From: Saccoglossus kowalevskii
Taxonomy: Eukaryota; Hemichordata; Enteropneusta; Harrimaniidae
Assembly: GCF_000003605.2 (NCBI RefSeq)
Contig: NW_003126406.1
Location: forward strand, 4,523-15,624
Length of the DNA: 11,102 nucleotides
Direction of reading: 5' to 3'
Part shown: positions 1-8,715 of the stretch, in pieces
Position numbering within the stretch: the first letter of the stretch is position 1
Layout of the letters: each line of letters opens with the position of its first letter
Notes under the pieces: model-generated
What the model saw: the letters and a program-made list of their open reading frames with translations, nothing else
Told to the model about the DNA's origin: nothing
The model's database searches: none
Translations under genes and position numbers: made by a program

Positions 1-270
1 CTTCTTTAAAACACAATTCTTATTGCTTTGATACTTGGTGTAAATGTGCCTTGGCAAGATTTATTTTTTCGTGGTAATATCTTCAATTTTCTAATTTTGA
101 TAAATATTTCTGTTATTTTTGGTAAAAAGTAATATTTTCGACTTCTTGTTAAAAACGACAAGTTCAATTGCTTTGATATTATACATATAGGTACTACAGG
201 TATACCTCTCAGATTTGTTCTTTTCGTGATGATATCTTCAATTCTCAATTCAATTTTGATGTGCATTGCT
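1..270. repeat. Diverged tandem repeat, two copies of about 150 bp
   Basis: Two related blocks follow each other, roughly 1-115 and 141-270. Shared stretches are ATTGCTTTGATA (23-34 and 170-181) and a block around TTTTCGTGGTAATATCTTCAAT (near 64-91) that recurs as TTTTCGTGATGATATCTTCAAT (near 217-246), with a similar AATTTTGAT just after each. The period is about 147-156 bp because of small indels. The minus strand is open from 299 to 6, and its translation shows a weak repeat of about 50-53 residues, for example an IKI...L block appearing twice. I recognise no protein family, so the open frame may be chance or a relic of a repeat-protein gene. The array may continue beyond the left edge. Confidence 0.5.
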
Positions 271-370
271 ATCAGCGGAGCTATCTCTATAACTAGCAAT
301 AAAGATCTATAAATCGGTTCACAACGTTTTTCATTTCGACATTCATTTAATGTATCCCTGCGAGGAAAAC

Positions 371-517
371 ATGTATAATAATAAGGCTATTGCGAGGATT
401 CTGCAAGGTATGCACATAGACAGTACGCGGTCTTATCAACTTCCATCGTTCGATACTCCTACTGTACTGCCCTTGTGCATACCTTGCAGTATCCTCGTAA
501 TAACCTAGTATTATGCA
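371..517. repeat. Long imperfect palindrome / hairpin element
   Basis: The left arm (about 371-427) and the reverse complement of the right arm (about 460-517) match closely. Both contain the series GCGAGGAT/ACGAGGAT, CTGCAAGGTATGCACA and CAGTAC in the same order, preceded by a TATAATA-like AT stretch. Pairing continues more weakly into the centre (TATC.AAC against GTTCGATA), so nearly the whole 147 bp could fold into one hairpin centred near 444. No clear target-site duplication flanks it. It could be a foldback or MITE-type element or a structured RNA source. The arms are longer than a typical animal pre-miRNA. An open frame on the minus strand across it is a by-product of the palindrome. 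Confidence 0.8.
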
Positions 518-1782
518 AATCACAATTAAAATTATAAGTAAATTAACAGGGTTGTGCATTATTTCCTGATTCATTTTTCACCCACATTTCTTACTAAAAT
601 ACATTTATAACTTTGCTGTTTTTGTTTTTTTGGAATAATTATTTATTGTAACAAAGCATGATCTAAGAGATGTGGTGATCATAATTAAATATGTCAGAAA
701 ATGTAGCACTTGCTATGTTGTTTTCAATCAGGGCTAGCATAGTATAAATACCAATATGTGAATACCAATATTTTGAAAATGTTATTTGGTCAGGTGGTTT
801 TGCGGCAGGTTTGGTCCCAAGACCCATTTAACCCATTCTGCCAGTTTAGACATTCTGATTTGTTGTTGCAAACAAATCGTAATACAAATTTCAGCAGTGA
901 CTATAATAGATTGAAAAAAACGGTTGAAATACCTTAAAACTAATCACATCAGTCTGAAATTTGGTTTGCCATACCTATGTAACAAGAGCATTAATGTAGT
1001 TCGCGCTTTACGATTGGTAACGTGATTTGGTCACCATCATTGATTTGTGCAAGCTGACAGAACTCCATTAATCCGACTCCTCAATGCAGATGTAAGATCC
1101 TCGACAATCATGTGATCGTTCGACTCTCCTATGATTACAAAATTTTTGAATTGTTTTACGATTTGCATATCATTTTTAATTATGCAATGCTGAGGTATGA
1201 TATTTTGCAGAACTGAAATTTATGAGTATGGTGACCTAATTTTGCTGCCATATTGCATTGTCAAAACATAAGACGCTTCAATAAAATACAAGTTTCTGGA
1301 AATAATTAATCACTATTTTTGATATTATCGCCGTTCCACACTTATCAATCAAAAACGTACCACCTTGATGACACTTTTCTGGGTTTTGGGCAATCCTAAA
1401 TGGTTTTTGTACACCACTGTTATATTGAAACCGGTTTCACGAATAAAAACGTCATGGATCACGTGACTATTGTATAACAAACTGAAACAGTTTAATATTA
1501 TTTTCAATTTCTTATCATATTAGGATGAATTTAGCTGTTTTTTGTTGGGGTACCAATGTCATATGGATTATCAAAATCACAAATAAAACTTACCATTCCG
1601 CCGAGAAACAACAAATACATAATTTTTCTCAACAAAACTTGTTGTCACATATGTGGTGACTACCTTGACATCTAGCAAAACCATTATGGCACTTGGTTTA
1701 CTACCATGATGAATTAACAAAGAAAACCTGAATATTAATCACTTGGGTTTATATCAAATGATGCGAAATTTTAATTATATCC
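518..1782. other. AT-rich non-coding stretch
   Basis: I see no long open frame, RNA gene or clear transposon structure here. Only scattered AT-rich sequence and single occurrences of a motif like ATTGGTaACGTGAT (1012-1025) and ATCACGTGAC (1457-1466) stand out. The latter parts may be downstream flank of the minus-strand glycosyltransferase gene. Confidence 0.5.
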
Positions 1783-1788
1783 TTTATT
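1783..1788 (-). terminator. Candidate poly(A) signal for the glycosyltransferase gene
   Basis: TTTATT on the plus strand reads AATAAA on the minus strand, about 470 nt after the glycosyltransferase stop codon. I saw no canonical AATAAA nearer than this. A single hexamer in AT-rich DNA is weak evidence, and variant signals closer to the stop are possible. Confidence 0.25.
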
Positions 1789-2254
1789 TCCCTTATAGTT
1801 TCAACTCTGGAAAGCTTACCTGTCCGGTGACACAATTTAGTAGGCATAATATATTTAAAAATACTTCTGGTGAATATGACAATATATTATTTGTGTTAAC
1901 TTGTATATAATTCACAAATAACAGATTCAGATTTGGTTAAATGACAGAGGAAAACTAAGAAAAAGTGCAATAAAAAATCAGTAATCAATATCGAATACTG
2001 TCCTTTGTATTCGCTAAAATAATCCTCGTACGTTACTGTGAACAAGTTACGAACAGGAAAATATAAATTGTGAATGAGTGAGTGAAATACTACTACTGAG
2101 ATATCTTTTGAATCAATCTTGGGAGGGAAGATTGAGTGTCTGGTTTAGGATAATTTGGGATATTTAGAACAAAAATAGCAAACAATAATATTAATTTACT
2201 GCTCGAATGTGAAAATTTTGTGTACACGTCCAAAACATTACTCGTCTTCTACAA
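1789..2254 (-). other. Probable 3' UTR or flank of the glycosyltransferase gene
   Basis: No coding potential is apparent. The stretch lies directly after the minus-strand stop codon. It contains a short perfect inverted repeat, CAATCTT / AAGATTG (2114-2120 and 2128-2134, spacer 7 nt), that could form a small stem-loop. Assignment as untranslated region rests on position only. Confidence 0.35.
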
Positions 2255-3509
2255 CTATACATGTTTTTTTTTTATCAAATGGTCTTCCTCTTCACATACG
2301 CGTTTAAATACATCTTGGGTATCTATGATTTTCTGGCACTCTTTCAAACGGTCACGTATAGACTTTGCTCTGTCAAATGCCGTGTCATACATGGTCAATA
2401 TATCACTGATTGCCTTTGACCATGCATTTACATCTTCGTCGAATCCAACATCGTTCTTCCCGACTTTGACAATCACACTGTTTGCATAATCAGCAAATTC
2501 TTCTTTCAAAAAGTCAGCCAGACCCGAGTTCTCGGTAACAAGTACTGGAATTCCAGCTGCTATGGCTTCGAGGCCGACCAAACCAAATGGTTCGCTTCTG
2601 GATGGCATAATACAGAGATGGCTCTGCTGTAGATGGGTACGAATTTTAGCTTGGGTTCCATAAGGATAGAGTTTGACGTCAAGATACCTGTATTTGTCAT
2701 TAAATGATTTAACGCTCTTATCGACTTCATCATGCTGACCTTCGGGGACTCCTAGGATGATAAAAGCAGGTACTTTCCCTTGTATGGTGTAGAAACTGTC
2801 GGACACTTCCCCCATAGCTTTGACTATAGTGTCAATTCCTTTCAGTTTTTCTACCCCAAGAATTCGTCCGAATATTATAACTTGTTGCTTACCACCTTCA
2901 TTCGGTTTGTGAATTTGAAGTTGGAATAACGCTTCATCAGGTTTGGGTAGAAATATATGATGAGTGTAATTGTCCTCGTGCGCACGAAACTTGTTTTCAA
3001 AATGCCCGTACATGCGTGGACCCACAGAGAAGATAACAACTTCTAATTGGTTGTGAACGGCCGCTTCAAATAATTTTGATTCTTTTTCTTGTACTCTCTG
3101 TGGTGTCCAGCTATCTTTGTAAGCTTCAGTATCTTCTGGTATTACATGATTGAATAGAATTACCTTTTTTGTTTCGAGTTTACCGCCCAAATATGTTGCT
3201 GCATCGCCTGTGATTGGAAGATGTCCGACAACAGCTTTAATGTTAGGGATCTGCGTGAGGTTTGGAAAAAATGATTCATGGTTAATAAACCAATCCAATT
3301 TAGGCTCAGTGTCCCGTAGACATGGTCTTAGATTTGGTTCAATGAGAATTACATCCATCTTTTTGGCATCTTTTCTATCTTCATCAGTTGCATATAGCGT
3401 AAGAGCATAAACCTTAAGAAAGGTTTCCGTAGCAAGTTTCACCACCTGCCGATGGATTGTTGAGATGCCACCTTTAGCGGTTCCCCACTCATCGTTAATC
3501 AGCAAGATG
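2255..3509 (-). CDS. GT-B fold glycosyltransferase (GT4-like), large 3' exon, 5' end missing
   Basis: The exon encodes 417 residues and a TAG stop. The start is ILLINDEWGTAKGGIST, the N-terminal nucleotide-binding loop of GT-B enzymes with the GG at residues 13-14. An acceptor-side half follows, with VVGHLPITG and FNHVIPEDTE blocks. The C-terminal Glycos_transf_1 part opens with IIFGRILGVEKLKG (about 212-224) and carries the E-x7-E donor-site signature in SEPFGLVGLEA (glutamates at 306 and 314). Such enzymes transfer a sugar from a nucleotide-sugar donor; the acceptor cannot be told here. No signal peptide or membrane segment is visible, so a cytosolic site is inferred. The sequence resembles an invertebrate family often named D-inositol 3-phosphate glycosyltransferase-like, a domain I recall being fused to NACHT/NB-ARC receptors in corals. 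This copy ends after the GT domain. There is no in-frame ATG before residue 51 (codon 3358-3356), so the start must lie in an upstream exon. A GTATGT sequence near the 3' end leaves room for an alternative splice. Confidence 0.88.
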
Positions 3510-3529
3510 CTGCAAAGTGCAAAAAAAGG
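3510..3529 (-). promoter_or_regulatory. Predicted splice acceptor (3' splice site)
   Basis: On the minus strand a pyrimidine run CCTTTTTTTGCACTTTGCAG ends at 3510, immediately before the first conserved residues of the glycosyltransferase. The frame upstream of it remains open only to a stop at 3574-3572 and contains no ATG. The 16 codons before the AG look like intron read-through. The junction splits a codon after its second base (phase 2). Confidence 0.7.
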
Positions 3530-4819
3530 TGATGAAGTGAGCAACTGGTATAGAAACAAATCAAAGATTATTTATAAATTCAACAACAGAATGAACATAT
3601 TGATTGATAGTGGTTTCATCATGGAAAGCACAAGACATAATTGCATCGCAAATGTAAATATGATGTATGTTATGAAGTCATTATTTCGATAAATGTCCAG
3701 GAGCACATCGTTACCTTTCATTTCTCAGTTTCTCACAAGAATCGCCATTATGAGGACAATAATTGCTTGCATATCCACCGAGTGTGTTTAGTAGTAAGAA
3801 TCCTAATATAATAAAATATAAACGATCATATAAAAACACATACTGTATTTACCAAACGCTTGATTTCGAACGTTAAATGGGAACACCAAAACAACGGTAT
3901 TCACGGGGTTAGTATTCTGTATGTATCATATTATATTATATAGTGTTTCTATATAATTGACCTCATTAGTGTTTTTAGATTACCTGACAAACACGTGAAG
4001 TACAAGTGCAGAGAACTTTTGCGATGGAACATCTTTGGTATTTTTTTTCCTGTGACAGGAGCACCTAGACGATGGCAAAATAGAAAATAACTGTAACTCA
4101 TGCATATCATTTTATTTATCACACATTCTACAAGTCACCAATGGTACAAAACAACTATTTCTTATCCACATTAACTAAAATGAATGCACTCTAATATTTT
4201 GAAGGTTGCTGTAAATGCAAACATTTAAAGCAGCAGGACAGCAGAAAGGCAGTACAGTCAAGAATAAAATCAAACATTTTTTAAAAAGTTCATTGCTATT
4301 ACCCTTTGCTATTTGTGTAAGAACTATTCCCGCTAAACATTGATAATAGTGTATCGCTTTCCGGGCCAGTACCCCTAATATAGTGCCAATTTCAGCAAAT
4401 AAAATGAATAAACAAAGAACAAAGGCCTAATACAGGTTGTTATTTCAGAATGTGAGGTTGAAATTAAACTTCACTAATTAGTGAACAATCACCATATTAT
4501 TACAAAGAATGCCAGGTGTCAACAGTATGAAAGCCAGTAGTTAGTTTTGAGTTCTTGGAATTATGGCAGTTTTCATTGAAATGTTATTGCGTGTCAGTTC
4601 AAACTGGGCTGCTATCAGATCTTAATCTTGTTTCATTTTTATACTGAGTGAGTGCGGCTTTGCAAAACAGTTAAATAGTTAGAAACAAGATGCTTTGTGA
4701 ACAGAAAACTAAGAAAGTACCCTTTTCACGTGTTAAAGTGAATGATAAAATCATAATTGGTAATGTATATATGTTTGTAAGCAGTCTCAGTTTTTCGGAC
4801 TATTGAGCCTTGTTCATAT
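3530..4819. other. Gene-poor stretch, probably intron or 5' flank of the glycosyltransferase gene
   Basis: I can support no exon, RNA gene or element here. Because the glycosyltransferase needs a 5' exon on the minus strand, part of this stretch is likely its intron. A short first exon could be hidden here but cannot be located from sequence alone. A perfect CCTGTGACAGG palindrome at 4049-4059 is probably chance. Confidence 0.5.
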
Positions 4820-4917
4820 CATTCTGATTTTCCACTTTAGGAGCTCAAGCTTTAAGATGCTTGGAGTCTTATGATTGTCATTCAGATTTTCCTCTTTCTC
4901 TTCCTCTTCCTCTTCCG
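4820..4917. repeat. Short direct repeat running into a TCTTCC microsatellite
   Basis: CATTCTGATTTTCCACTTT (4820-4838) recurs as CATTCAGATTTTCCTCTTT (4879-4897), 17 of 19 bases alike. The second copy runs into a short pyrimidine array of CTCTTCC/TCTTCC units ending near 4917. A minus-strand open frame here translates the array to Gly/Arg/Glu repeats and is not a credible gene. Confidence 0.45.
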
Positions 4918-5026
4918 CTGTATTTTCTTGATACCGTTTCAGAAAATTCCTGAACTAATGTTATTACTTTTCTAGGTAATGACAAAGAATAATATGAGAT
5001 GGCGCACCGGATTTTTCTAAATGACA

Positions 5027-5053
5027 ATTGTTCACGTGGTTGGCAGCCATACT
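5027..5053 (+). repeat. CACGTG-type short dispersed repeat, copy A (diverged)
   Basis: ATTGTTCACGTGGTTGGCAG and the following CCATACTG align, with an indel, to the better copies at 5286-5321 and 7398-7433. The shared frame is ATTGgTCACGTGaT, then a GG-rich step, then an (A/C)CAT block. Confidence 0.35.
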
Positions 5054-5285
5054 GCTGAGAAGCAAAACCAAAAGTGGTCAATTTAACAGTTTTCCTCAGA
5101 GTCTAAGCGACGTGACTTCAGTGAGATATGGTCTACTATTATCACGAATAAAAAAAGCATGTCAAGTGAAATTTTGCGATATGATTAATATTCCATAAAT
5201 ATTCTGAACTAATAATCCTACTAATTTATAATTTTATAGATATCAAGTATGTAATTAGTATATTCAAGTTTGTATTTGTTTAACA

Positions 5286-5321
5286 ATTGGTCAAGTGATA
5301 CGGCGGCCATGCTGGATTTAA
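5286..5321 (+). repeat. CACGTG-type short dispersed repeat, copy B
   Basis: ATTGGTCAAGTGATACGGCG and the adjoining GCCATGCTGG match the copy at 7398-7433 at about 24 of the first 30 positions, and both end in TTTAAA. The element contains an inverted CCAAT box (ATTGG) beside an E-box-like core. It is probably a fragment of a dispersed repeat family rather than a functional promoter. Confidence 0.45.
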
Positions 5322-5355
5322 AACAGTGTGTGCCCCATTATCATACTTGTATTGC

Positions 5356-5585
5356 CTCAACAAGGTAATTTTTTTTGTTATAACGTCGATATATTTTCTA
5401 TCAATATTACAATTATGTGTATAATTACGTTATGTGACGTGTTGGTTATAGTTATTCGTCTGTATTCGTTTGTACTTTCATTTTCTCAACAAGGTCATTT
5501 TTTTGTTATAACATCGATATATGTTCTATCAATATTACAATTATGTGTATAATTACGTTTTGGTTGTTGTTATTCGTTTGTAATT
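5356..5585 (+). repeat. Tandem duplication, unit about 129 bp
   Basis: The unit beginning CTCAACAAGG at 5356 is repeated from 5485. The blocks TTTTTTTGTTATAAC, TCGATATAT and TCTATCAATATTACAATT, and the following ATGTGTATAATTACGTT, are almost unchanged. The second copy lacks about 10 bp after TACGTT and a short segment near its end, and stops near 5585. The high identity points to a fairly recent duplication. A plus-strand open frame over it only reflects the repeat. Confidence 0.85.
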
Positions 5586-7397
5586 AAGCATGTAAAGTGT
5601 GTATAAAAAGTTTGATTGTGCGGAAATGTACATCAATGCGAAGCAGATTGTACAAATATGCTGACAACAAATGAAGTTCAACGAAACACAAATCATGAAC
5701 TGAATAGAAGCGTTGCCTTAGCAATCCATTTTCTCTAGGTAAAAGTAGCACCGGTCAAAAGCCGACATTTTATTGGCAGGAGAAAATATTTGCATAAATA
5801 AAATCTAAAGCCGCTCGGTATTTGTGTGCATTTTGGCTGAACTCAAACGACTTTATAATAGGAATTAGGTGTGGCTTAGTAACGGTAGTATGTAATGGTG
5901 CGCCATCTGATTGATTTGTTACTCTCCTGATAACGTTTTTAGTAGAAAAATGATCGTAATGATAGATCGTTGTGAGGTTTGGATTTTTAGTTACAATTAG
6001 GCCTATGAGAAATTTACAGGACATTGCCTGAAACCTAATCAAGAGATATTTATGTAATATACAACTGATGGGGTAGCTGTAGTTTTACCATCAGCTAAAT
6101 TACTTATGCTTGTCATTTCATATCGTGAATGCAGCTTCATAAGACACTGTTGATTTGCCACACTCATACGTGGTTAGTTACAATTTAACCCCAGACCCTT
6201 GCAGGCAGGATTTGTACACAGAATTAGACAATGATAAATTAAAATCCTTTATTCTGGTAAAAGCAAATTGGGTTGTCTGAAACTCTCTGTATAAAAAAAA
6301 TATATTAATTTTATTCAAAATATTGTTTTGCAGTTAATTGTTTCTACCTTGTGTATTTAGATCGAGGGACGTAAGGTTTGTTGTCATGGAGTTATGCGGG
6401 GTTTCACAAACACGTTATACGAAAATCAAGGGCCGTTTTTGCTCTGGTTTACGAAAATCCTGAAGACAGAATGAGCGTTTTAGAAAAATGACTGGTTTGA
6501 ATCCACTTGTCGTAGAAAATTCGAAGCATGAAATAATATACCTGAAACCTAATATTTTGTGACAGTTTTAAAGCGAAAGATCATCCAAAAACATTATACT
6601 GGTTTACCGCCTGTTTCCTTATGACACTTTGAAGTTGGGCGGATTCTAATTGGAGACTATACAGGTTCGGACTTTTGAAACACTATTTTAAGCCTGAGCG
6701 ATACCTCTTCCAGGTACATATACAGTCCCGATAATGATAGGTAGACGGACGTGTGATTACAACGATATATTCATACCTTCATAGTAAACTGAAAATATGC
6801 ACATTTAAACTCACCAATTAGGGGGTACGACACGGCATCTGCGTCTGTTTCACACGTCAAGAGTGACTGAGCTAACAGAGTGCTTGTGTGAGGGTACTTA
6901 TAATTTAAGTTAAACATTTACGTATTGTTTGTATAACAATGGCAGTTTTATAGATTATTTAGTAAATTAATAAAAAGAAGGCATTGTCTACCATACTAGT
7001 GTGGGTGCTGTTCAATAAAGTGAGTACAAAGTACATGTACATTGAACTGATAACACAGTGGAAGAATGTAGACACAAAAATACACGTTAAGACGTTATAC
7101 ACATAACACACTGAGTCTGCAACTTCGATAATGACTACATGGTAATGACTTATTGGTTGCATAGCTCAGGGTCTCTTTGTTTTGGTTATAGTGTTATGTA
7201 TTCATTAATTACTAAATTTCATTTTTACTAATTTGGACCTTAACTATACAGAAACATAGTTTATGTTCAATTTTGTTGTTATCGCTCAAATTGTCACTTT
7301 TTTCTGCCATTTATTCCATCAAGCCATTTGAGAAAACCGTTGAAAGGATTGGACTGAATTTGTCTACACTGATAAATCCTAATGTGAGCTGGTTTTG
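5586..7397. other. Gene-poor AT-rich stretch
   Basis: Several minus-strand open frames of under 100 codons occur (around 5770-6042 and 6959-7162), but none shows a recognisable domain, credible codon use or splice context. GATGGCGCACC near 4999-5009 reappears inverted near 5896-5906, suggesting fragments of one repeat family. I see no RNA gene. Confidence 0.5.
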
Positions 7398-7433
7398 ATT
7401 GGTCACGTGATTCGGTGGACATATTGGTTTAAA
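7398..7433 (+). repeat. CACGTG-type short dispersed repeat, copy C
   Basis: ATTGGTCACGTGATTCGGTG followed by GACATATTGG and TTTAAA is the third and cleanest copy of the family seen at 5027 and 5286. It lies about 60 bp outside the left end of the DNA transposon, so the transposon's left neighbour is a different repeat from its right neighbour, a LINE. Confidence 0.45.
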
Positions 7434-7495
7434 GTAAAATCGGTAGTACCCACTTAGCCACTCTCTGAATCTCAGCATCATGATTTTTTTGTTAA

Positions 7496-7634
7496 AGTGT
7501 AACTGAATTGGGACAATTGACTTTTTTTGTGTGCAAAATTTATTTATAAAAACATTATGAAAAAAAATCAAGTGAAAAATGTACATAAATTAAGTAAACG
7601 ATTAATAATAATGTTCTGGATAAGGACACGCCCA
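7496..7634 (+). repeat. Left terminal inverted repeat
   Basis: Positions 7496-7578 match the reverse complement of 8772-8854 almost base for base, with one small difference in the TTTATAAA(C)AACATT segment. A weaker match continues to about 7634 with TACATAAATT, GTAAAC and CACGCCC in the same order and spacing as at the other end. The stretch holds a TATA-like TACATAAAT (7582-7590) and a CACGCCC box (7627-7633), about 150 and 110 bp before the plus-strand ATG at 7741. Confidence 0.9.
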
Positions 7635-7705
7635 CGTTCAGTTTCTTGGTCGACTCAGAGCGAGGCTCCAACTAGAGTACCTAATTAGCATACAAGGGTA
7701 CTTTG

Positions 7706-7713
7706 TGACGTCA
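7706..7713 (+). promoter_or_regulatory. Perfect CRE/ATF palindrome TGACGTCA
   Basis: TGACGTCA lies 28 bp before the ATG at 7741, between the left inverted repeat and the plus-strand gene start. It is the consensus binding site of CREB/ATF factors. With the TATA-like and CACGCCC boxes upstream it suggests a transposon promoter. A single 8-bp match could be chance. Confidence 0.35.
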
Positions 7714-7740
7714 CGGGGGGGAACTTGTCATCGTCTCACA

Positions 7741-7978
7741 ATGGCCGCTATACGTATGCAGTGCTCGGAAAGCGACACGGAATCTATGTTATCGTCTGAC
7801 GAGAGTTATGAAATCGAAGAGTATGATGACAATGAGAGATGTCACGATTTTGTTTTAGAGTGCCAGGGACAAATTGGCCCATACAGGTTTGAACCTGCAA
7901 GAAAAGTACGCGATGTTGGTGATCGTGTACCTTCCCAAAATGACCGTGACACAGAGTTTGAACATCGTGACCGGCTTG
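7741..7978 (+). pseudogene. N-terminal exon of a P2X7-type zinc-domain (ZCD) protein, truncated
   Basis: The ATG at 7741 has a good context (ACAATGG). An upstream GTG at 7705 only extends the open frame. The first about 40 residues are acidic and serine-rich (SESDTESMLSSDES, then EIEEYDD), followed by GQIGPYRFEP at about residues 50-59 and HRDRLG at about 75-80. This order is what I know from invertebrate proteins carrying the cysteine-rich domain also found at the C-terminus of P2X7 receptors: an acidic leader, a PYxFEP box, then RLGNxxWC opening the zinc domain. Here the match stops at RLG, just before the cysteines should begin, and a GT follows at once (CTTG|GTTTCC), so the exon may end there. 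The frame stays open to a TAG at 8161-8163 but that tail is unrecognisable, probably intron or deletion-junction sequence. No zinc domain remains. The gene reads inward from the left transposon end, towards the THAP gene. Confidence 0.6.
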
Positions 7979-8264
7979 GTTTCCAGTTTCTGTCTTTTGT
8001 TCATCCAAATTCTAAACACATATCAGTGTGCAATTTTCAGTTTCTTGATCTTCTGAAGAAATCATGTAAAGACACAAAGTACGTGAACGGTGAATGCATC
8101 CAGTGCTTACATTTTCCAATCGCCATTTTGTGTTTTGTTGTTGTTGTTCCACGATCGATCTAGTTATTTCGACTCCGGCATAATAACATGAATACATTCT
8201 AAACTTTTCAAGCAAATTAATATTCATATTCTACATGGAAAATATTATTCTTCTGGTTATTTAC
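7979..8264. other. Central segment of the transposon, presumed deletion junction
   Basis: This segment separates the two convergent gene fragments. It would be the intron starts of both genes plus the join left by the internal deletion. It holds a GTT microsatellite (near 8136-8147) and open-frame residue but no recognisable domain. The exact join cannot be placed without the parent element. Confidence 0.4.
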
Positions 8265-8507
8265 ACAGTTATTCCCGAAACCCAAATAATTCATAACGAA
8301 TCCAGATGGTGGATCAACAAATGATTCGGGCGTAAAATGGACACTGCAAATAACGGTATATGGAGAAGGTCCATCCCAATGTTTCCTGGTGTTCTTGACG
8401 GCTTTGGTCCATGGATGTCATAAATTCGAATCTTTTGGGAACCCATAAAGACTTACGCGATCGCCGTGTGTGTTACTACACCCGCCAACAACACAGCGTT
8501 TCCCCAT
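8265..8507 (-). pseudogene. THAP zinc-finger N-terminal exon, with one nonsense codon
   Basis: The ATG at 8507-8505 opens MGKRCVVGGCSNTHG. Reading on in one frame gives the full C2CH pattern of a THAP domain: C-x4-C, then 43 codons, then C-x2-H in ICSVHFTPESF. The conserved YGFPKD proline and a tryptophan (HPW) lie at the expected places. THAP domains bind DNA and occur at the N-terminus of P-element and Kolobok-type transposases as well as host regulators. An in-frame TGA (plus 8418-8420) interrupts it where the family usually has arginine, fitting a CGA to TGA change. The usual closing AVPT-type segment is absent: the match stops at LGFGNN, just before a GT (AACTGT|GTAAAT), so the exon may end there. 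The remaining transposase is not present. Its position, reading inward from the right transposon end, supports a transposase gene start. Confidence 0.8.
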
Positions 8508-8519
8508 GAAAACGATCGT

Positions 8520-8583
8520 GGTAACTCGTTGTATATGATGGTAACTCGTAAGAATTCTCGATCTTGGTAACTCGTTGTATATG
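8520..8583. repeat. Three direct copies of GGTAACTCGT before the THAP start
   Basis: GGTAACTCGT starts at 8520, 8540 and 8566. The first and third copies extend to GGTAACTCGTTGTATATG. The array lies 12-75 bp upstream of the THAP ATG on the minus strand, in its leader or promoter. It could be a binding-site array for the transposon's own protein or a local duplication. Confidence 0.6.
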
Positions 8584-8715
8584 TTTACGAAACGCGTGCG
8601 TATGGAAAATGATAAACAATCCTGTCTGCTAGCTAGCTCATGCTTTATGCTCCCGTTGGTGGCGCCATTTCGGTTACACTCGTAATGCCGAAAAAACTCG
8701 AAGGTGATGGGAGAG

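Noticed and set aside
347-574. 75-codon minus-strand open frame
   Set aside because: It lies across the long palindrome and has no recognisable domain, so it is better explained by the inverted repeat.
3510-3559. Extension of the glycosyltransferase upstream to 3559
   Set aside because: The codon at 3559 is TTG, there is no ATG, and a pyrimidine tract plus CAG sits just before the conserved start, so this is read as intron.
3465-3692. 75-codon plus-strand open frame
   Set aside because: It overlaps the 5' edge of the glycosyltransferase exon and its intron in antisense, with no recognisable domain.
5328-5552. 74-codon plus-strand open frame
   Set aside because: It merely spans the tandem duplication and has low-complexity hydrophobic content.
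5770-6042. 90-codon minus-strand open frame
   Set aside because: No domain or splice context was recognised. Part of it shares an inverted match with 4999-5009, so it is probably repeat DNA.
6494-6504. GGTTTGAATCC, resembling a tRNA B box
   Set aside because: No A box or cloverleaf stems at the right distance.
6959-7162. 67-codon minus-strand open frame rich in hydrophobic residues
   Set aside because: AT-rich chance frame with no family resemblance.
7311-7586. 91-codon minus-strand open frame
   Set aside because: It runs through the transposon's left end and the flanking repeat, with no similarity to reverse transcriptase or any other family.
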